NCBI GenBank assembly: GCA_019239895.1
Contig: JAFAZH010000006.1
Coordinates: 1-64,000 of the forward strand
Length of the DNA stretch: 64,000 nucleotides
Direction of reading: 5' to 3'
Origin: Abditibacteriaceae bacterium
Lineage (GTDB): Bacteria > Armatimonadota > Abditibacteriia > Abditibacteriales > Abditibacteriaceae
The notes under the pieces: generated by a model
Told to the model about the DNA's origin: nothing
The model's input: only the letters and a program-made list of their open reading frames with translations
Database searches by the model: none
Position numbers and translations under genes: made by a program
Part shown: one piece after another, positions 1-9,454 of the stretch
Numbering within the stretch: position 1 is the first letter of the stretch
Layout of the letters: the number at the start of each line of letters is the position of its first letter

Positions 1-69
1 GCCGTTGGACAGGTCGGTATCTCCACGGCCAGTGCTACCATTGCGGCTGTGAGTGGGGGTGTGATTCAT
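1..69 (-). CDS. 5' end of an unidentified gene running off the left edge
   Basis: On the minus strand an ATG at 69 is preceded by a very good ribosome binding site (AAGGAGT, complement of 76-82) at 6 nt spacing, and the frame stays open to the window edge. Only 23 residues are visible, rich in Thr, Ser, Gly and Asn, too few to assign a family. The orientation matches the methyltransferase-like gene upstream of it at 371-1573, so it could be the next gene of the same transcript. A plus-strand frame is also open at the edge, but its composition is unconvincing. Confidence 0.35.
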   Translation of the reverse strand, partial: MNHTPTHSRNGSTGRGDTDLSNG

Positions 70-275
70 ACAAAGACTCCTTGGGTTGTCAATGAGCAAG
101 TGGCCCTTCTACCGAGGCGGCAGAAAGAACACGCTCTCTGTGCCCACTGTAGCCCGTTGCCTCCGCTTTACAACGTGGGTTGCTTCAATGCGCCACCAAC
201 CAGAATCCCAGAGTTTGAACCTGCCATCACCGCCGCTGATGAAACGCGGAGAAAGAAGGTGGGTGCCTATCGGAA

Positions 276-304
276 AAGCCGTCCATGAATTTCATGGACG
301 GCTT
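276..304. repeat. Perfect 14-bp inverted repeat in a 5' leader
   Basis: AAGCCGTCCATGAA and its exact reverse complement are separated by a single T. It lies between the stop of the methyltransferase-like gene (371) and the start of the edge gene (69). It lacks a T-run, so a protein-binding palindrome is as likely as a weak terminator or leader hairpin. The rest of 70-370 shows nothing else recognisable. Confidence 0.6.
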
Positions 305-370
305 AGAAGTGGAGGGATCAATGCTTTGAGTTGGCATTCAGAGTCGCGTGTTGGGGAAGGATGTTCCCTT

Positions 371-1573
371 CTAAAACAGTGATCCCTGCCCCTCATGAGG
401 CACCTGCTGCTTACGACGGCGCTTAAGAATTGGCGTCACGGTGACCTGCGCCTGGGCATCATGCTCGGTGTCAGCGAGATAGCCGTGGGCTTGGGGAGGT
501 GCCGTCTCAACCATATGGTCAGAGATGCGAGCGGCTACGGTCATGGGGGAAACAGCAGCACTTTCAATCACCTCAGTCGTGTCCGCCAGAGTTGCCTGAG
601 GGGGATCCATTTCTACTGGCGTGGTATGGTCACTGTTAGTTGCGGGTGAGCTACCCACTTCCTCTGAGGCTGCACCTGGGGAACGAGTGTCTTGGCTCTG
701 TTCCGTCCCTGGCATCTGACTGATTTGATGTAAGTCGCCATCTAACCAGGAGATGGGACGTACCATCCAGGGAGCATAGAGATAGCCGTTTACGAGGGAA
801 GCTTTGCAGAGCACCGGGTCAATGTCCATCCCATAGAGTCGGAGGGTATAGTTGCTGGCATAAAGGGGAAAGCGCCCAGTGCCAATGCAGGGATCCATCA
901 TGGTTTCGGTGCGATGGTCTTTCCCTTCGTCAAAGACCATCCGGGTCATCACCTCGCATATCGAGTGCGGCGTGGCATAAAAGCCTTGCTTGCGACCATA
1001 GAAGTTGTCGCCCAGAATGTCGCCCCAGTAGTCATACGGCCACAGCAAGAGGGCATCAATATTCACTACCTGGTACAAGCGGTCGCTGGCTCCCGTGCAG
1101 CCGGACGGTTCTGCTGGTAGTTCCTGATGACCAGGGTGGCCAAAGGCGAATAACAGCCAATCAAAAAGGTAGTTAACATATTGCCAGTTGCCCCAGGTCT
1201 GCCAGGAGCGGTGATTGGGGATGCAGTTAAGGCTAGCCTCTAACATCTTGCGGGTATGGGGATGGGGAGAACCGAGAAACTGGATACGGGGAATCGGCTC
1301 AGTCGGTAACTGGCCATTGCCACAACAGCAACGAAACCAATAATCCCACCGCTGCCAGAGCCAATCATCCAGGCGCAGCAGGATGGGTAGCATCCACCCA
1401 TGCGATAACTCGCGGTGGATGGTAGGATCAGGTTTCTTAATGGGGAAATTGTTGAAACGCTGGCGCGCCTGACAGATGTGTTGGGGCGTGGGAGAAGAAT
1501 GTTCTTGAGCGCTAGGGTCTGGGAATGAGGGGACTGGCGATGCCGCGAATGGCGGCAGTAATTCTGTTTGCAT
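371..1573 (-). CDS. N6-adenine DNA methyltransferase-like protein lacking a visible NPPY motif
   Basis: This 400-aa protein has an HsdM-like Rossmann core. Motif X-like GFYATPHSICEVM is at about 197-209, the SAM-binding motif DPCIGTG at 227-233, and GMDIDP at 248-253. Known N6-adenine methylases then carry a catalytic (D/N)PP(Y/F) motif. Here the chain instead runs into a Ser/Thr/Pro/Glu-rich tail (about 290-400) and no such motif is seen. The start is supported by GGAGG just upstream of the ATG. Single-domain SAM-motif proteins of this kind occur on mobile elements near TraD/relaxase genes, which fits its neighbours at 12-14.5 kb. It may bind SAM or DNA without methylating, or be a decayed methylase. 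Confidence 0.6.
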   Translation of the reverse strand: MQTELLPPFAASPVPSFPDPSAQEHSSPTPQHICQARQRFNNFPIKKPDPTIHRELSHGWMLPILLRLDDWLWQRWDYWFRCCCGNGQLPTEPIPRIQFLGSPHPHTRKMLEASLNCIPNHRSWQTWGNWQYVNYLFDWLLFAFGHPGHQELPAEPSGCTGASDRLYQVVNIDALLLWPYDYWGDILGDNFYGRKQGFYATPHSICEVMTRMVFDEGKDHRTETMMDPCIGTGRFPLYASNYTLRLYGMDIDPVLCKASLVNGYLYAPWMVRPISWLDGDLHQISQMPGTEQSQDTRSPGAASEEVGSSPATNSDHTTPVEMDPPQATLADTTEVIESAAVSPMTVAARISDHMVETAPPQAHGYLADTEHDAQAQVTVTPILKRRRKQQVPHEGQGSLF

Positions 1574-2039
1574 GATGCCTCCAAAAGAAGATGAGTGTCA
1601 ATGAGCAAAGAGGGTTCTACGCAGTCTCTTGGGGCCACTCTAAATGCGTGCATAGAGTGAAGCAACAGGGATTGTGCGGATGCATTGCAATCGCCTGTCT
1701 ATTGGGGCTGAAGCTTAGTCGTTACAGATAGTCCTGATGAAGATGATTCCGGGCCAGTGCATAGCAAAAAAGAAAACCCGCCCCTGTATGGGGGCGGGCC
1801 ATGAAAGATTGCCTCAGAAAGGCTTCAGATCACATCTATGGTTGCGCTACTTAAGCTTTGAGTTTGGCAGACTAAGTTGGGATCTCCCGCACATCATCAA
1901 ATGTGCGGAGTAACATAGATGGCTTGTTTGAGGCCATAGCAGTTATTTTACAGGATGTTTTCCCTGGGCGCAGATAAGTCTCACGAGAAGAGATTCAATA
2001 CTCAGCCTGCTAGGACTCATGTGCGGACTCTTCTTCAGC
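1574..2039. other. Intergenic region between the methylase-like gene and the seven-gene operon
   Basis: It contains the strong minus-strand terminator at 1766-1798 and a second, 8-bp hairpin at 1887-1908 (CCGCACAT / ATGTGCGG) without a T-tract. The segment 1584-1765 must hold the promoter of the methylase-like gene. I could not pick a convincing -35/-10 pair. Confidence 0.5.
1766..1798 (-). terminator. Rho-independent terminator after the kinase-S1 operon
   Basis: On the minus strand CCCGCCCC, a 5-6 nt loop and GGGGCGGG are followed by a T-tract (TTTTCTTTTTT). It lies about 240 nt downstream of the kinase-S1 stop codon, so it would end transcripts of the operon 11490-2040. Confidence 0.85.
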
Positions 2040-4766
2040 TTAGAAAGTGCTAACACTAAGGAATTTCTCGATTGTTTCTGCCATATCCTTACGCCGTGGG
2101 CGGTCTCTAAGCGCCTGCGCTAACTCCACCTCTCCGAAAACGTAATGCACCCAATCAGCGAAGTCGTTCCGTCCCCGTATTAGGCAGCCTGTATCCTGAT
2201 TGATGAGGCGGGGTCTCACGTGTGACAAGAGCGTAGTATCACTAATAGAAAAGACTGCTGCACTCAAGTCATTGAGTGTGTAAAGATATCTTTTATCCTT
2301 TGCTAATGTGAGATCGTCGAGCTCAAACTCCTGGCCATGTGGTATTCGGTAATATCTTTTATCTGAAACAGCCTCCAAAATCCTGGGTGGCGGACTTACG
2401 GGATTTCTCCTGAGAAGCATTTGCTCAGCCTCATAATAACGATGTGAAACAACTATCCTGTTCTGACTTAGATGACTATCAATTACACGCACGAATACCT
2501 CTCGCTGCTTCCAAGAACTAAGGTTGGTTGCTCCCGACAGGCTAACATGATACGCTGGCATAAATGCCGACAGACCCACGTCAACTATCAAACCTCCTTC
2601 TGTCACCTCCCGGACTACAGCCCGCAGTGCGGTGTTAGATGCCTGTGCCTCCACAATTCTGTTCCATTGAATTTGTTCATTAGGAGGCAGATTGGCCTGC
2701 CGGTTGATGATCTCTAATATGATCTGACGTTTACCTGGCTGGATCTGCCTGATGCAGGTTTCAACTTGCTGGCCCACTGAGAGCGGATTCTCATGAGGTT
2801 TACCACTTAGCCCATCTATTTTAGAGAATGCTATACCCTCAATGCCTTTATCTATCTCGATAAAGGTACAGGAAGATGCAATTCGTGTGACCGTGCCAAG
2901 GACGATTTGCCCCTGCATAAATTTTTTTGCAGCTTTTTTCCAAGGATCACTCTGCAATTGTTTCAGGCCGAGTATGATCCGCGGGCGTTGAATCTTCAGA
3001 ATGAGCACCTGAATCTTCTCGCCTTTTCTCATGACTTGGCTTGGATGTTTAATTACGCGGTTCCATGCCATCTCGCTGACGTCTAACACCCCTTGTATTC
3101 CATCAATGTCTATAATCGCCATAGAGTCATGGACAGATTGAACCGTCCCGTCAACAATCTCGTCTTCCCTGAGACGTGCCCAGACCTCTTCTTCGTGCCG
3201 TCGTCGTTCTTTTGCTTGTTGTTTGCGTTCTTGCTTCTGTCGCTGTCGTTCTTCTTCTGCCTGTCGTCGTTGGTCTTCTTCTATAACCAGTCGGTGGGAT
3301 CCAACAACTTGATTTTTCTCTCGGTCAACATTGATTACCTGGAAGGGGACTATTTGCCCTACAAGAGTTTCAGCTTTACTATGGGTATTTTGGCACAGAT
3401 GTTCATATGGAATGAATGCTTCAAAGCTAGCATTAACGATAATTCCGCCCTCAACTTCTCGGGCAATCGTTCCAAGTAATCTGCGGCGTTTGGCCTGGCA
3501 ATCCTCAATCTGCTGCCATTTCCTTTCTATTTCAGCGTCACGCTTTGACAGAATGGGTTGTGTTTTATTTGTGTAGCGTAGGACAAGCACCTCAATCTCG
3601 TCTCCAACATCGAGTGTTTCGTCCCCGACATCATCTCTCGATATGATCCCCACTTTGGCAGTGCCGATGTCCACCCAAACCTCCTGTTTGATTGGATTTA
3701 TGCATACGACCTTGCCTTTTGCTAAGCTGCCCTGTTCCAGAATACCCTCGTTGCCTAAAGGCAGAGAAATCCTATTAGGCACCGCGCCGAGTGCTGAATC
3801 TGGAGGCCAATTATTCTGCAGTTTAAACTCGCTATGTCGTAACCATAATGTCGCGCTGTTCTCTTTACAATCTTTAGAGGCTGACAGAATATCTACAATC
3901 TGTTGCGCTTCCCAACGTGCTTCACAATCCTTTATAAGACATCCGCGAACGATGGCTCCGAATGGTTCCATGAGTTCTTCTTTAAAGATGGGCTCACGGC
4001 TGGTTACAGCTATTCTTAAATCTTCGGTCGTGTTAGCTTTAAATGGGAGTTCGCCTGTTAGAGATTGAACTATGGTAATCCCTAAAGACCATATATCCCA
4101 GGCAGATGATATTTTTCCGCTATAACCTTCCGGCGGCGCATATTCACGTGTGGCGAACACCGGCGCATCGCTCATTGTTATTTCTGACTCAAGACCATAA
4201 ATTAAGCCTAGATCAGCCAATTTCCATCGACCAGAAGCATACAAGATGTTTGCGGGCTTTATATCTCGATGAACTAGAGGCACTGAGTGATTGTGGAGGT
4301 AGCATAGTGCGGAAGCTACGCTTGCAATCAATTCATGCACTTCGGACGCCTGGAGAGTACGAACACGCAGCCGCTTTTCTAAGCTCTCCAGAGCGATCTC
4401 CATCACGAGGTACAACATTTCCTGTCCCTCAATTATAAAGTGCCCGGCATCAAAGCAGCGCAAGAGGTGAGGGTGATCTAATATCGTTGAGCCAACTAAT
4501 TCCTTAATTTGACTATCAATACTTGAGTGGTGCGGTGCGATCACCTTAATCGCCACTTCCCGAATTAGCCGATCATGAACCACATGATCAGCCAGAAACA
4601 CTCCTCCGAACCCACCACTACTCAAGAACGCATTAAGGAAATACTTGCCATCGATACATTGTCCTATCAGATGCCTCACGGGATGTATGTGCATATTCTT
4701 AAATCGGAACCTAGAAGATGCAGAATTACCATCTGCCTTCAGACGGCAACTATGTGCCATTACCAC
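2040..4766 (-). CDS. Ser/Thr protein kinase fused to about five S1 RNA-binding domains
   Basis: The 908-aa protein starts with a complete Hanks-type kinase. A glycine loop is at 49-57, VAIK with K74, HRDIKPAN at 166-173, a DLG metal motif at 185-187, a PPE activation-segment end near 213, and DIWSLG at 224-229. From about 348 it has repeated OB/S1 units at roughly 348-409, 427-493, 535-603, 617-688 and 711-776. A Glu/Arg/Gln-rich helix (495-535) splits the second and third. The last 110 residues form an unrecognised domain. Repeated S1 units are the architecture of ribosomal protein S1. In a kinase this suggests recruitment to RNA or ribosomes (inference). It is the last gene of the seven-gene operon, 73 nt after PP2C. 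The GTG at 4766 gives the longest frame; ATGs at 4760 and 4694 are alternatives, the last just before the kinase domain. Confidence 0.9.
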   Translation of the reverse strand: MVMAHSCRLKADGNSASSRFRFKNMHIHPVRHLIGQCIDGKYFLNAFLSSGGFGGVFLADHVVHDRLIREVAIKVIAPHHSSIDSQIKELVGSTILDHPHLLRCFDAGHFIIEGQEMLYLVMEIALESLEKRLRVRTLQASEVHELIASVASALCYLHNHSVPLVHRDIKPANILYASGRWKLADLGLIYGLESEITMSDAPVFATREYAPPEGYSGKISSAWDIWSLGITIVQSLTGELPFKANTTEDLRIAVTSREPIFKEELMEPFGAIVRGCLIKDCEARWEAQQIVDILSASKDCKENSATLWLRHSEFKLQNNWPPDSALGAVPNRISLPLGNEGILEQGSLAKGKVVCINPIKQEVWVDIGTAKVGIISRDDVGDETLDVGDEIEVLVLRYTNKTQPILSKRDAEIERKWQQIEDCQAKRRRLLGTIAREVEGGIIVNASFEAFIPYEHLCQNTHSKAETLVGQIVPFQVINVDREKNQVVGSHRLVIEEDQRRQAEEERQRQKQERKQQAKERRRHEEEVWARLREDEIVDGTVQSVHDSMAIIDIDGIQGVLDVSEMAWNRVIKHPSQVMRKGEKIQVLILKIQRPRIILGLKQLQSDPWKKAAKKFMQGQIVLGTVTRIASSCTFIEIDKGIEGIAFSKIDGLSGKPHENPLSVGQQVETCIRQIQPGKRQIILEIINRQANLPPNEQIQWNRIVEAQASNTALRAVVREVTEGGLIVDVGLSAFMPAYHVSLSGATNLSSWKQREVFVRVIDSHLSQNRIVVSHRYYEAEQMLLRRNPVSPPPRILEAVSDKRYYRIPHGQEFELDDLTLAKDKRYLYTLNDLSAAVFSISDTTLLSHVRPRLINQDTGCLIRGRNDFADWVHYVFGEVELAQALRDRPRRKDMAETIEKFLSVSTF

Positions 4767-4839
4767 TCGTACTTAAAGAAGACCCTTATGAGCACTGCAT
4801 CCATGCAAATTGTAATTTCAGTTGGTTACCGGGTAGCAG

Positions 4840-5718
4840 TCACTCCGGGAACCTAGGATTGCCCGCGTCAGCCACACAAACCACTATCACTGATATATTG
4901 TCTTGCCCGCCTGCCTGTAGTGCTGCAACGATGCTACTATGGACTAGTGCATGAGGTTCTGTAGAGGACTGTTCAACAAGTCGCTGCAATTCGCTTTGCT
5001 CAATCTCACCACATAATCCATCACTACACATAATCAGGACATCTCCGGCCTCCAGTTGCAGAAATGGCTGTTGGTCAGACAAGGTGGCCTTGCTGGTATG
5101 TTCAAGAGTATCCATATCCGTAACGCTATTTAACGGTGGGCTAACTAACAGTTGATTGTTTGAATTGCCTCCTATTGCGGAGGTAACTATTGATCGCATT
5201 GGGTGCTGATCAACTTCCGCAGGGGTGATTTGTCCCATCTCTAACAGCAATCGTATGACAGAATGATCGGCAGTGACGTGTAACTGTTTGCCCTCTCGAA
5301 AGTGATATAGGCGGCAGTCGCCAGCGTACAGATGTAGACATTCTTGGGGTGTCACAATAGCAGCGACAACGGTCGAACCCATTCCCCTGAGCCGAGTGTC
5401 GAGGGCTGCTCTGTCGCGGACTGCCTCATCTGCCTTACCAAACTGATCCATTAGCATCTCATACCGTGCCACTTGAGTAGAAGGCAAGGGATAACTTATT
5501 AGCTCGCGAAAGACCTCTGTAACAATACGGGAGGCGGTTTCCCCTCCATTGTGCCCCCCCATACCATCAGCCACCACGCAGAGCAAAGCTGCTTGGTCAG
5601 GCCAAGCTATAACAAGTACATTGTCCTCATTTGAATCGCGTGTATGCCCTAGATTACTGCCATATGAAGCTTTGAGATATGGCAGTGCCACAGTAGCGTA
5701 CATCGTTTCAGTCGCCAT
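4840..5718 (-). CDS. PP2C-family protein phosphatase
   Basis: All PP2C metal-site motifs are present in 292 aa: RDSNEDN with D28, VADGMGG with D51, GMGST at 112-116, GD at 133-134, CSDGL with D233, and GGQDNIS with D273. It should remove phosphates from Ser/Thr residues placed by the kinase encoded next. The ATG at 5718 is chosen because AGGTGG lies 6 nt upstream; a TTG at 5724 would add two residues. The gene overlaps the FHA gene end by 11 nt, showing translational coupling. No membrane segment is seen, so it is cytoplasmic. Confidence 0.93.
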   Translation of the reverse strand: MATETMYATVALPYLKASYGSNLGHTRDSNEDNVLVIAWPDQAALLCVVADGMGGHNGGETASRIVTEVFRELISYPLPSTQVARYEMLMDQFGKADEAVRDRAALDTRLRGMGSTVVAAIVTPQECLHLYAGDCRLYHFREGKQLHVTADHSVIRLLLEMGQITPAEVDQHPMRSIVTSAIGGNSNNQLLVSPPLNSVTDMDTLEHTSKATLSDQQPFLQLEAGDVLIMCSDGLCGEIEQSELQRLVEQSSTEPHALVHSSIVAALQAGGQDNISVIVVCVADAGNPRFPE

Positions 5719-6133
5719 CAACAACCACCTGTGTTTCTAAATTTGCAAATTTTATCTTACTGTTAGTCGTAAGCACTTTGGGTGCAGACGGGAGTCCAGG
5801 TGCCGGGCTTGTTAGTTGTTCACCATCTACCCACGTGCCGTTCTTGCTTGACAGATCAGTGATCTGCAATTCTCCTTCGACCCATTGCAGTTCTGCATGA
5901 CGACGTGATATCATGGGAGGACTGCTCAATTCACAGGGAGTAAGATCTATGTCGACTTGCACAGCAGGTGGACTATTGCGACCTACTACAAGACGGATCT
6001 GATCCAGCCTAAAGGTAATTCCTGCTTGTGGCCCGCTTATGATGCACAATCTTGCATTATTAGACGTTAAGTGGTTGAGATCCGAAGTTGGGGGTAAAGC
6101 AGGAATAGGATCTGTCCCAAATTTACTACTCAT
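5708..6133 (-). CDS. FHA-domain phosphothreonine-binding protein
   Basis: A 141-aa protein consisting of a short linker and one FHA domain (about 27-138). The ligand-binding signature is complete: GR at 51-52, SRRHA at 76-80, and SKNGTWVDG from 96. FHA domains bind phosphothreonine peptides, so this is the likely reader of kinase output in the operon and may dock phosphorylated partners onto the AAA+ or vWA protein (inference). It overlaps the vWA stop by 4 nt (ATGA), with GGAG 8 nt upstream of its ATG. Confidence 0.93.
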   Translation of the reverse strand: MSSKFGTDPIPALPPTSDLNHLTSNNARLCIISGPQAGITFRLDQIRLVVGRNSPPAVQVDIDLTPCELSSPPMISRRHAELQWVEGELQITDLSSKNGTWVDGEQLTSPAPGLPSAPKVLTTNSKIKFANLETQVVVDGD

Positions 6134-7377
6134 GTAAGGTCTCCGGTCGCACGTGTGTTCGATACCAAAACTGCGGTTGTGTGAGCATCTAATTTTCCGC
6201 TTTTTTGCAACTCCCCCAGTGCCTGTGCTGCTTGATCTGCGGTACTAGAAAATCCCGCTTGTGCTGCCTTATGATGGATATCTGCTAGTAATTCTCCTGT
6301 GCGATTAGCATCATCATCATTGGTACGACTTAGCTCATCTGTATGAATATTAATTTCCCACATAAGCCGATCCTGGTCTACCTCCTTATTTATTTTTTGC
6401 GACTCGGTAAAGGACGTAGTGTAATGAATAGAGGCGATAGCATCTGCCTGCCATAAGCCCTGTGACTCCAGCCGAACCTGTAGGACATCTCGCTGTCCCG
6501 TTGACTCACCGAACCGGAGTGGGGGGATCTCTACTTCCATGAGTATGTCGGTTGGTGTATTACCTCTCAGAGCCCCAAGCTGCACAGGGCAATTATTGGT
6601 GGGACTGTCTAAAGGCACAAAATCAGGTCGAACACGACAAAAGGCTATGGGTTTCACATCTTCATAAAGCGGTTTCACCAAAAGATAGGCGTCACTCGAC
6701 GACATAGCCTGGGCTGCCAATAAACATTCTCTCAATTGCGGCTCCAGTTTGTCTGGCATATCCGCATAAATAAAGGTGCCATGGCCACGATTGCATAAAT
6801 CTATCAAGAAAGAGGTATTAAAGTCCGAAGCTTTGCCAAGACCTACGGTGGATAAGGAAAGGCCCTGAAGCCCTAATTGATGAGCTTGATCGACCAGAGG
6901 AACCAAATTTCCTATAAGAGTCCCTTTTGCATCCGTGGGATGACCATCCGTGATCAAGATGCCCACCCGTACCGTGCCCGGCTCAACGGGTACAGAGCGA
7001 CTTAACCAATCAAGAGCATAATCGGTCCGCGTTACCCCAGAAGCTTGCAGTCCAGAAATGCTTTTAGCCAATGAGGATGAGGTCGCTCCTCCCCCTGCAA
7101 CCCCATTGAACAGTGGTGCAATTTGACTGTCAAATGAGCATAGCCACAGTCTGTCCTGTGGTCGTATTTGGTCTGCTATTGTCAGACAGGCCCTTTTGGC
7201 GTATTCTAACTTCTCACCTTCCATTGATCCGCTCGTATCCACTGCAATTCCCATTCTGATTGGTAGGCCGATCTGCCCGTCTTTATTGGTCGGGATGGCC
7301 CGAACCCTTAGTACATGTGGGCGTGCGTATTTCCCGGTATGAGCTGCTCGGTTCCAGGTTAACTCCAATTCAAACAT
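6130..7377 (-). CDS. von Willebrand factor A-domain protein
   Basis: The 415-aa protein carries a vWA domain starting near residue 40. The MIDAS motif DTSGSM (47-52) is intact, a Thr follows at about 118 (SGVTRTD), and LITDGHPTD supplies the last MIDAS Asp. There is no signal peptide, so it is a cytoplasmic, metal-dependent protein-binding module. The C-terminal 200 residues are a beta-rich segment followed by helices, unrecognised. vWA proteins commonly partner AAA+ ATPases as adaptors, and the AAA+ gene lies directly upstream with an 8-nt overlap. GGAGG precedes the ATG by 6 nt. Confidence 0.9.
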   Translation of the reverse strand: MFELELTWNRAAHTGKYARPHVLRVRAIPTNKDGQIGLPIRMGIAVDTSGSMEGEKLEYAKRACLTIADQIRPQDRLWLCSFDSQIAPLFNGVAGGGATSSSLAKSISGLQASGVTRTDYALDWLSRSVPVEPGTVRVGILITDGHPTDAKGTLIGNLVPLVDQAHQLGLQGLSLSTVGLGKASDFNTSFLIDLCNRGHGTFIYADMPDKLEPQLRECLLAAQAMSSSDAYLLVKPLYEDVKPIAFCRVRPDFVPLDSPTNNCPVQLGALRGNTPTDILMEVEIPPLRFGESTGQRDVLQVRLESQGLWQADAIASIHYTTSFTESQKINKEVDQDRLMWEINIHTDELSRTNDDDANRTGELLADIHHKAAQAGFSSTADQAAQALGELQKSGKLDAHTTAVLVSNTRATGDLT

Positions 7378-9454
7378 CTACAACCTCCACTCCACGTTGG
7401 GCCGATACACCGACTTCCAGAGTGCGTCCTGATAGTTGTTGCGTAGCAGGGATGTTAGAGAATATCCATTCATTCACGCCGTTCACTAAATGAGTCAGGG
7501 TAAGAGTCTTAATCCTACGCCCCCCTAACAGCATATTATCTCCGCGAGACATTTCTGATTGCAGAAATGCAAACCATGATGGATTAAACTGTAAGGCAAC
7601 ATTGTACTTCTCCATTGCAGTCGACGCGAACATAGTTGTGAATTTCTCTCCTATAGCTTGTACATAATCAGGACGTAGTAAGTCGAAGACCACAATATTA
7701 TCACCTAAACGATTGAGTAATTCTGCGCGACCGATTTTACTGGTGAAGTACCACTTCACCTCGTCTCTGAAATGTTGTGCTACCTTGTCGGGAGAGAATG
7801 CATCGTAACCTTCCTTAGTTACGCGCAACATAATTCCTTGTCGGATCACGTTGCCCTCTAAGTCAGTGAGGTCAGAAGCACCAATATTGCTGGTGAAGAT
7901 GATGGCTGTTTGGTTGAAATAAGCTGTCTGGCCCTTTCCATCAGTAAGACGACCATCTTCAAGAATTTGTAGGAACTTATCTAGGACTTTTGGATGCGCT
8001 TTTTCAATTTCATCAAACAACAATATGCTGTATGGCTGCTCCATCACGCGGTTGGTTAGCTGGCCTCCTGCATCATAACCCACGAAGCCTGGAGGGGCAC
8101 CCGCCAATTTTTCTGCTGCGTGTTCCTCTTTATACTCGCTCATATCGAAACGAGCAAAAGCACGCTCATCTCCAAATACTAGTTTCGTGACTGCTTTAGC
8201 AAGTTCAGTTTTGCCAACACCAGTGGGACCAACGAAGAAGAATACCCCTTTGGGAGAACCCCCTCTATTACTGTCTGATAGGTTCAATCCTACCCGCGCA
8301 CTGGTTAACATTGTGACTACGGCATCAACTGCATGAGACTGACCAATGACAACCTTGGATAGTTCTTCTCTTGCGTGCCGAATGCGTTCTGGGTTTAGCT
8401 TTTCCCAAGGATCCTCCCTAACTCCAAACTTAAAAAAGTCTACAAGTCGGCGCACATCTTTTACACGCACTGGAATACGTGCAGTATGCGAGGTCATGCG
8501 GAGGGCTTCAAGGTCGATTGCCTGAAGCCCTTCTGTAAGATCAGCAAACTCCTCTGCTAACTGTTCTAATTCTGATGGTTGGTCAGGAGCAGTCCGCTGC
8601 GCAGATATGTTCTGGCCTCCATAGAAACCTAACCAAGATCCTGAGGGACACACAAAGTGCATAGCAAACTGTTGCCTCTCTTCCTTGTTTGGGCGTTCTG
8701 CTTGCACAAGAGTGACAAACGGATTATCCCGATAAAACCACTCTGGAACACGTTTAAGGTCATTGGCTAAAATAATTAAGATATTTTGATAGCCAGCCAG
8801 TGGGCCCTCCTGAATCACGGCTGCTTCGAGCGTACATTTCTTTAAGAGGACTAAGGCATTCCGCTCATCCACCGGATAATGATTAGGATCAGTAGTAAGC
8901 ATATCGGCCAAGTCTACTATTGCGGCAACAGGTATTTGTTCTTGCCCCAAGATTACTCTTAGATCACCGAATGCATCTTCAGGAGATACCCGCTGGCCCA
9001 CTTGCCATCCAGACGACGCACCGGGGACACTACGGGGAGGTGCCTGGAGCAGATTTCCTCTGTGTGAAATGGTTGATAACTCCATAGTATCATCATTAGG
9101 TAAACCGGAAGTACGGGCTGCCATACCACGCTTTTTTAGTTCTACAAAAAGTGTTCTCTTATCAGTGGGTATTGGCTCTAAAGGCTCTTTTTGCGGTTCG
9201 CACAATTGCTGGCTGTCTTCAACAAAAGTAAATCCATCGACAAGATCAAAGCGTATTATTAGACGGAAGCCACGATCTCGCAGGTTATCATCTAAGAATT
9301 GATGGACACTCTGGTAGATATCGTTCGAGAGAAATTGGTCATAAATATTCCCATATAGCAGGATGTGTTTTCGCCGCAAAAGTTGCTTCTCGAATTCATG
9401 TATCCAGCGTGAGGAAAGTGGTAAAGTGTCCCCTTTGGCCCCTGTTATATTCAT
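7370..9454 (-). CDS. ClpB/ClpA-like AAA+ ATPase with a degenerate N-terminal AAA module
   Basis: The C-terminal half of this 694-aa protein matches the second AAA+ ring of Clp/Hsp100 unfoldases. Walker A GPTGVGKT is at 409-416, a pore-loop segment GFVGYDAGG at 456-464, Walker B ILLFDEIEKAHP at 477-488, and sensor 1 TSNIGA near 521. The N-terminal 340 residues look like a second AAA fold without a Walker A: LLYGNIYDQF near 32-41, AAIVDLADML near 177, and a sensor-like IILANDL near 227. It lacks the N-domain, M-domain and IGF/L loop of proteolytic Clp ATPases, so it is probably a remodelling motor, not a protease partner (inference). It overlaps the preceding gene by one base (TGATG). Confidence 0.88.
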   Translation of the reverse strand: MNITGAKGDTLPLSSRWIHEFEKQLLRRKHILLYGNIYDQFLSNDIYQSVHQFLDDNLRDRGFRLIIRFDLVDGFTFVEDSQQLCEPQKEPLEPIPTDKRTLFVELKKRGMAARTSGLPNDDTMELSTISHRGNLLQAPPRSVPGASSGWQVGQRVSPEDAFGDLRVILGQEQIPVAAIVDLADMLTTDPNHYPVDERNALVLLKKCTLEAAVIQEGPLAGYQNILIILANDLKRVPEWFYRDNPFVTLVQAERPNKEERQQFAMHFVCPSGSWLGFYGGQNISAQRTAPDQPSELEQLAEEFADLTEGLQAIDLEALRMTSHTARIPVRVKDVRRLVDFFKFGVREDPWEKLNPERIRHAREELSKVVIGQSHAVDAVVTMLTSARVGLNLSDSNRGGSPKGVFFFVGPTGVGKTELAKAVTKLVFGDERAFARFDMSEYKEEHAAEKLAGAPPGFVGYDAGGQLTNRVMEQPYSILLFDEIEKAHPKVLDKFLQILEDGRLTDGKGQTAYFNQTAIIFTSNIGASDLTDLEGNVIRQGIMLRVTKEGYDAFSPDKVAQHFRDEVKWYFTSKIGRAELLNRLGDNIVVFDLLRPDYVQAIGEKFTTMFASTAMEKYNVALQFNPSWFAFLQSEMSRGDNMLLGGRRIKTLTLTHLVNGVNEWIFSNIPATQQLSGRTLEVGVSAQRGVEVVDV

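Noticed and set aside
49..382. Plus-strand frames at the left edge
   Set aside because: Composition is poor, frames overlap each other, and a minus-strand start with a perfect ribosome site lies in the same stretch.
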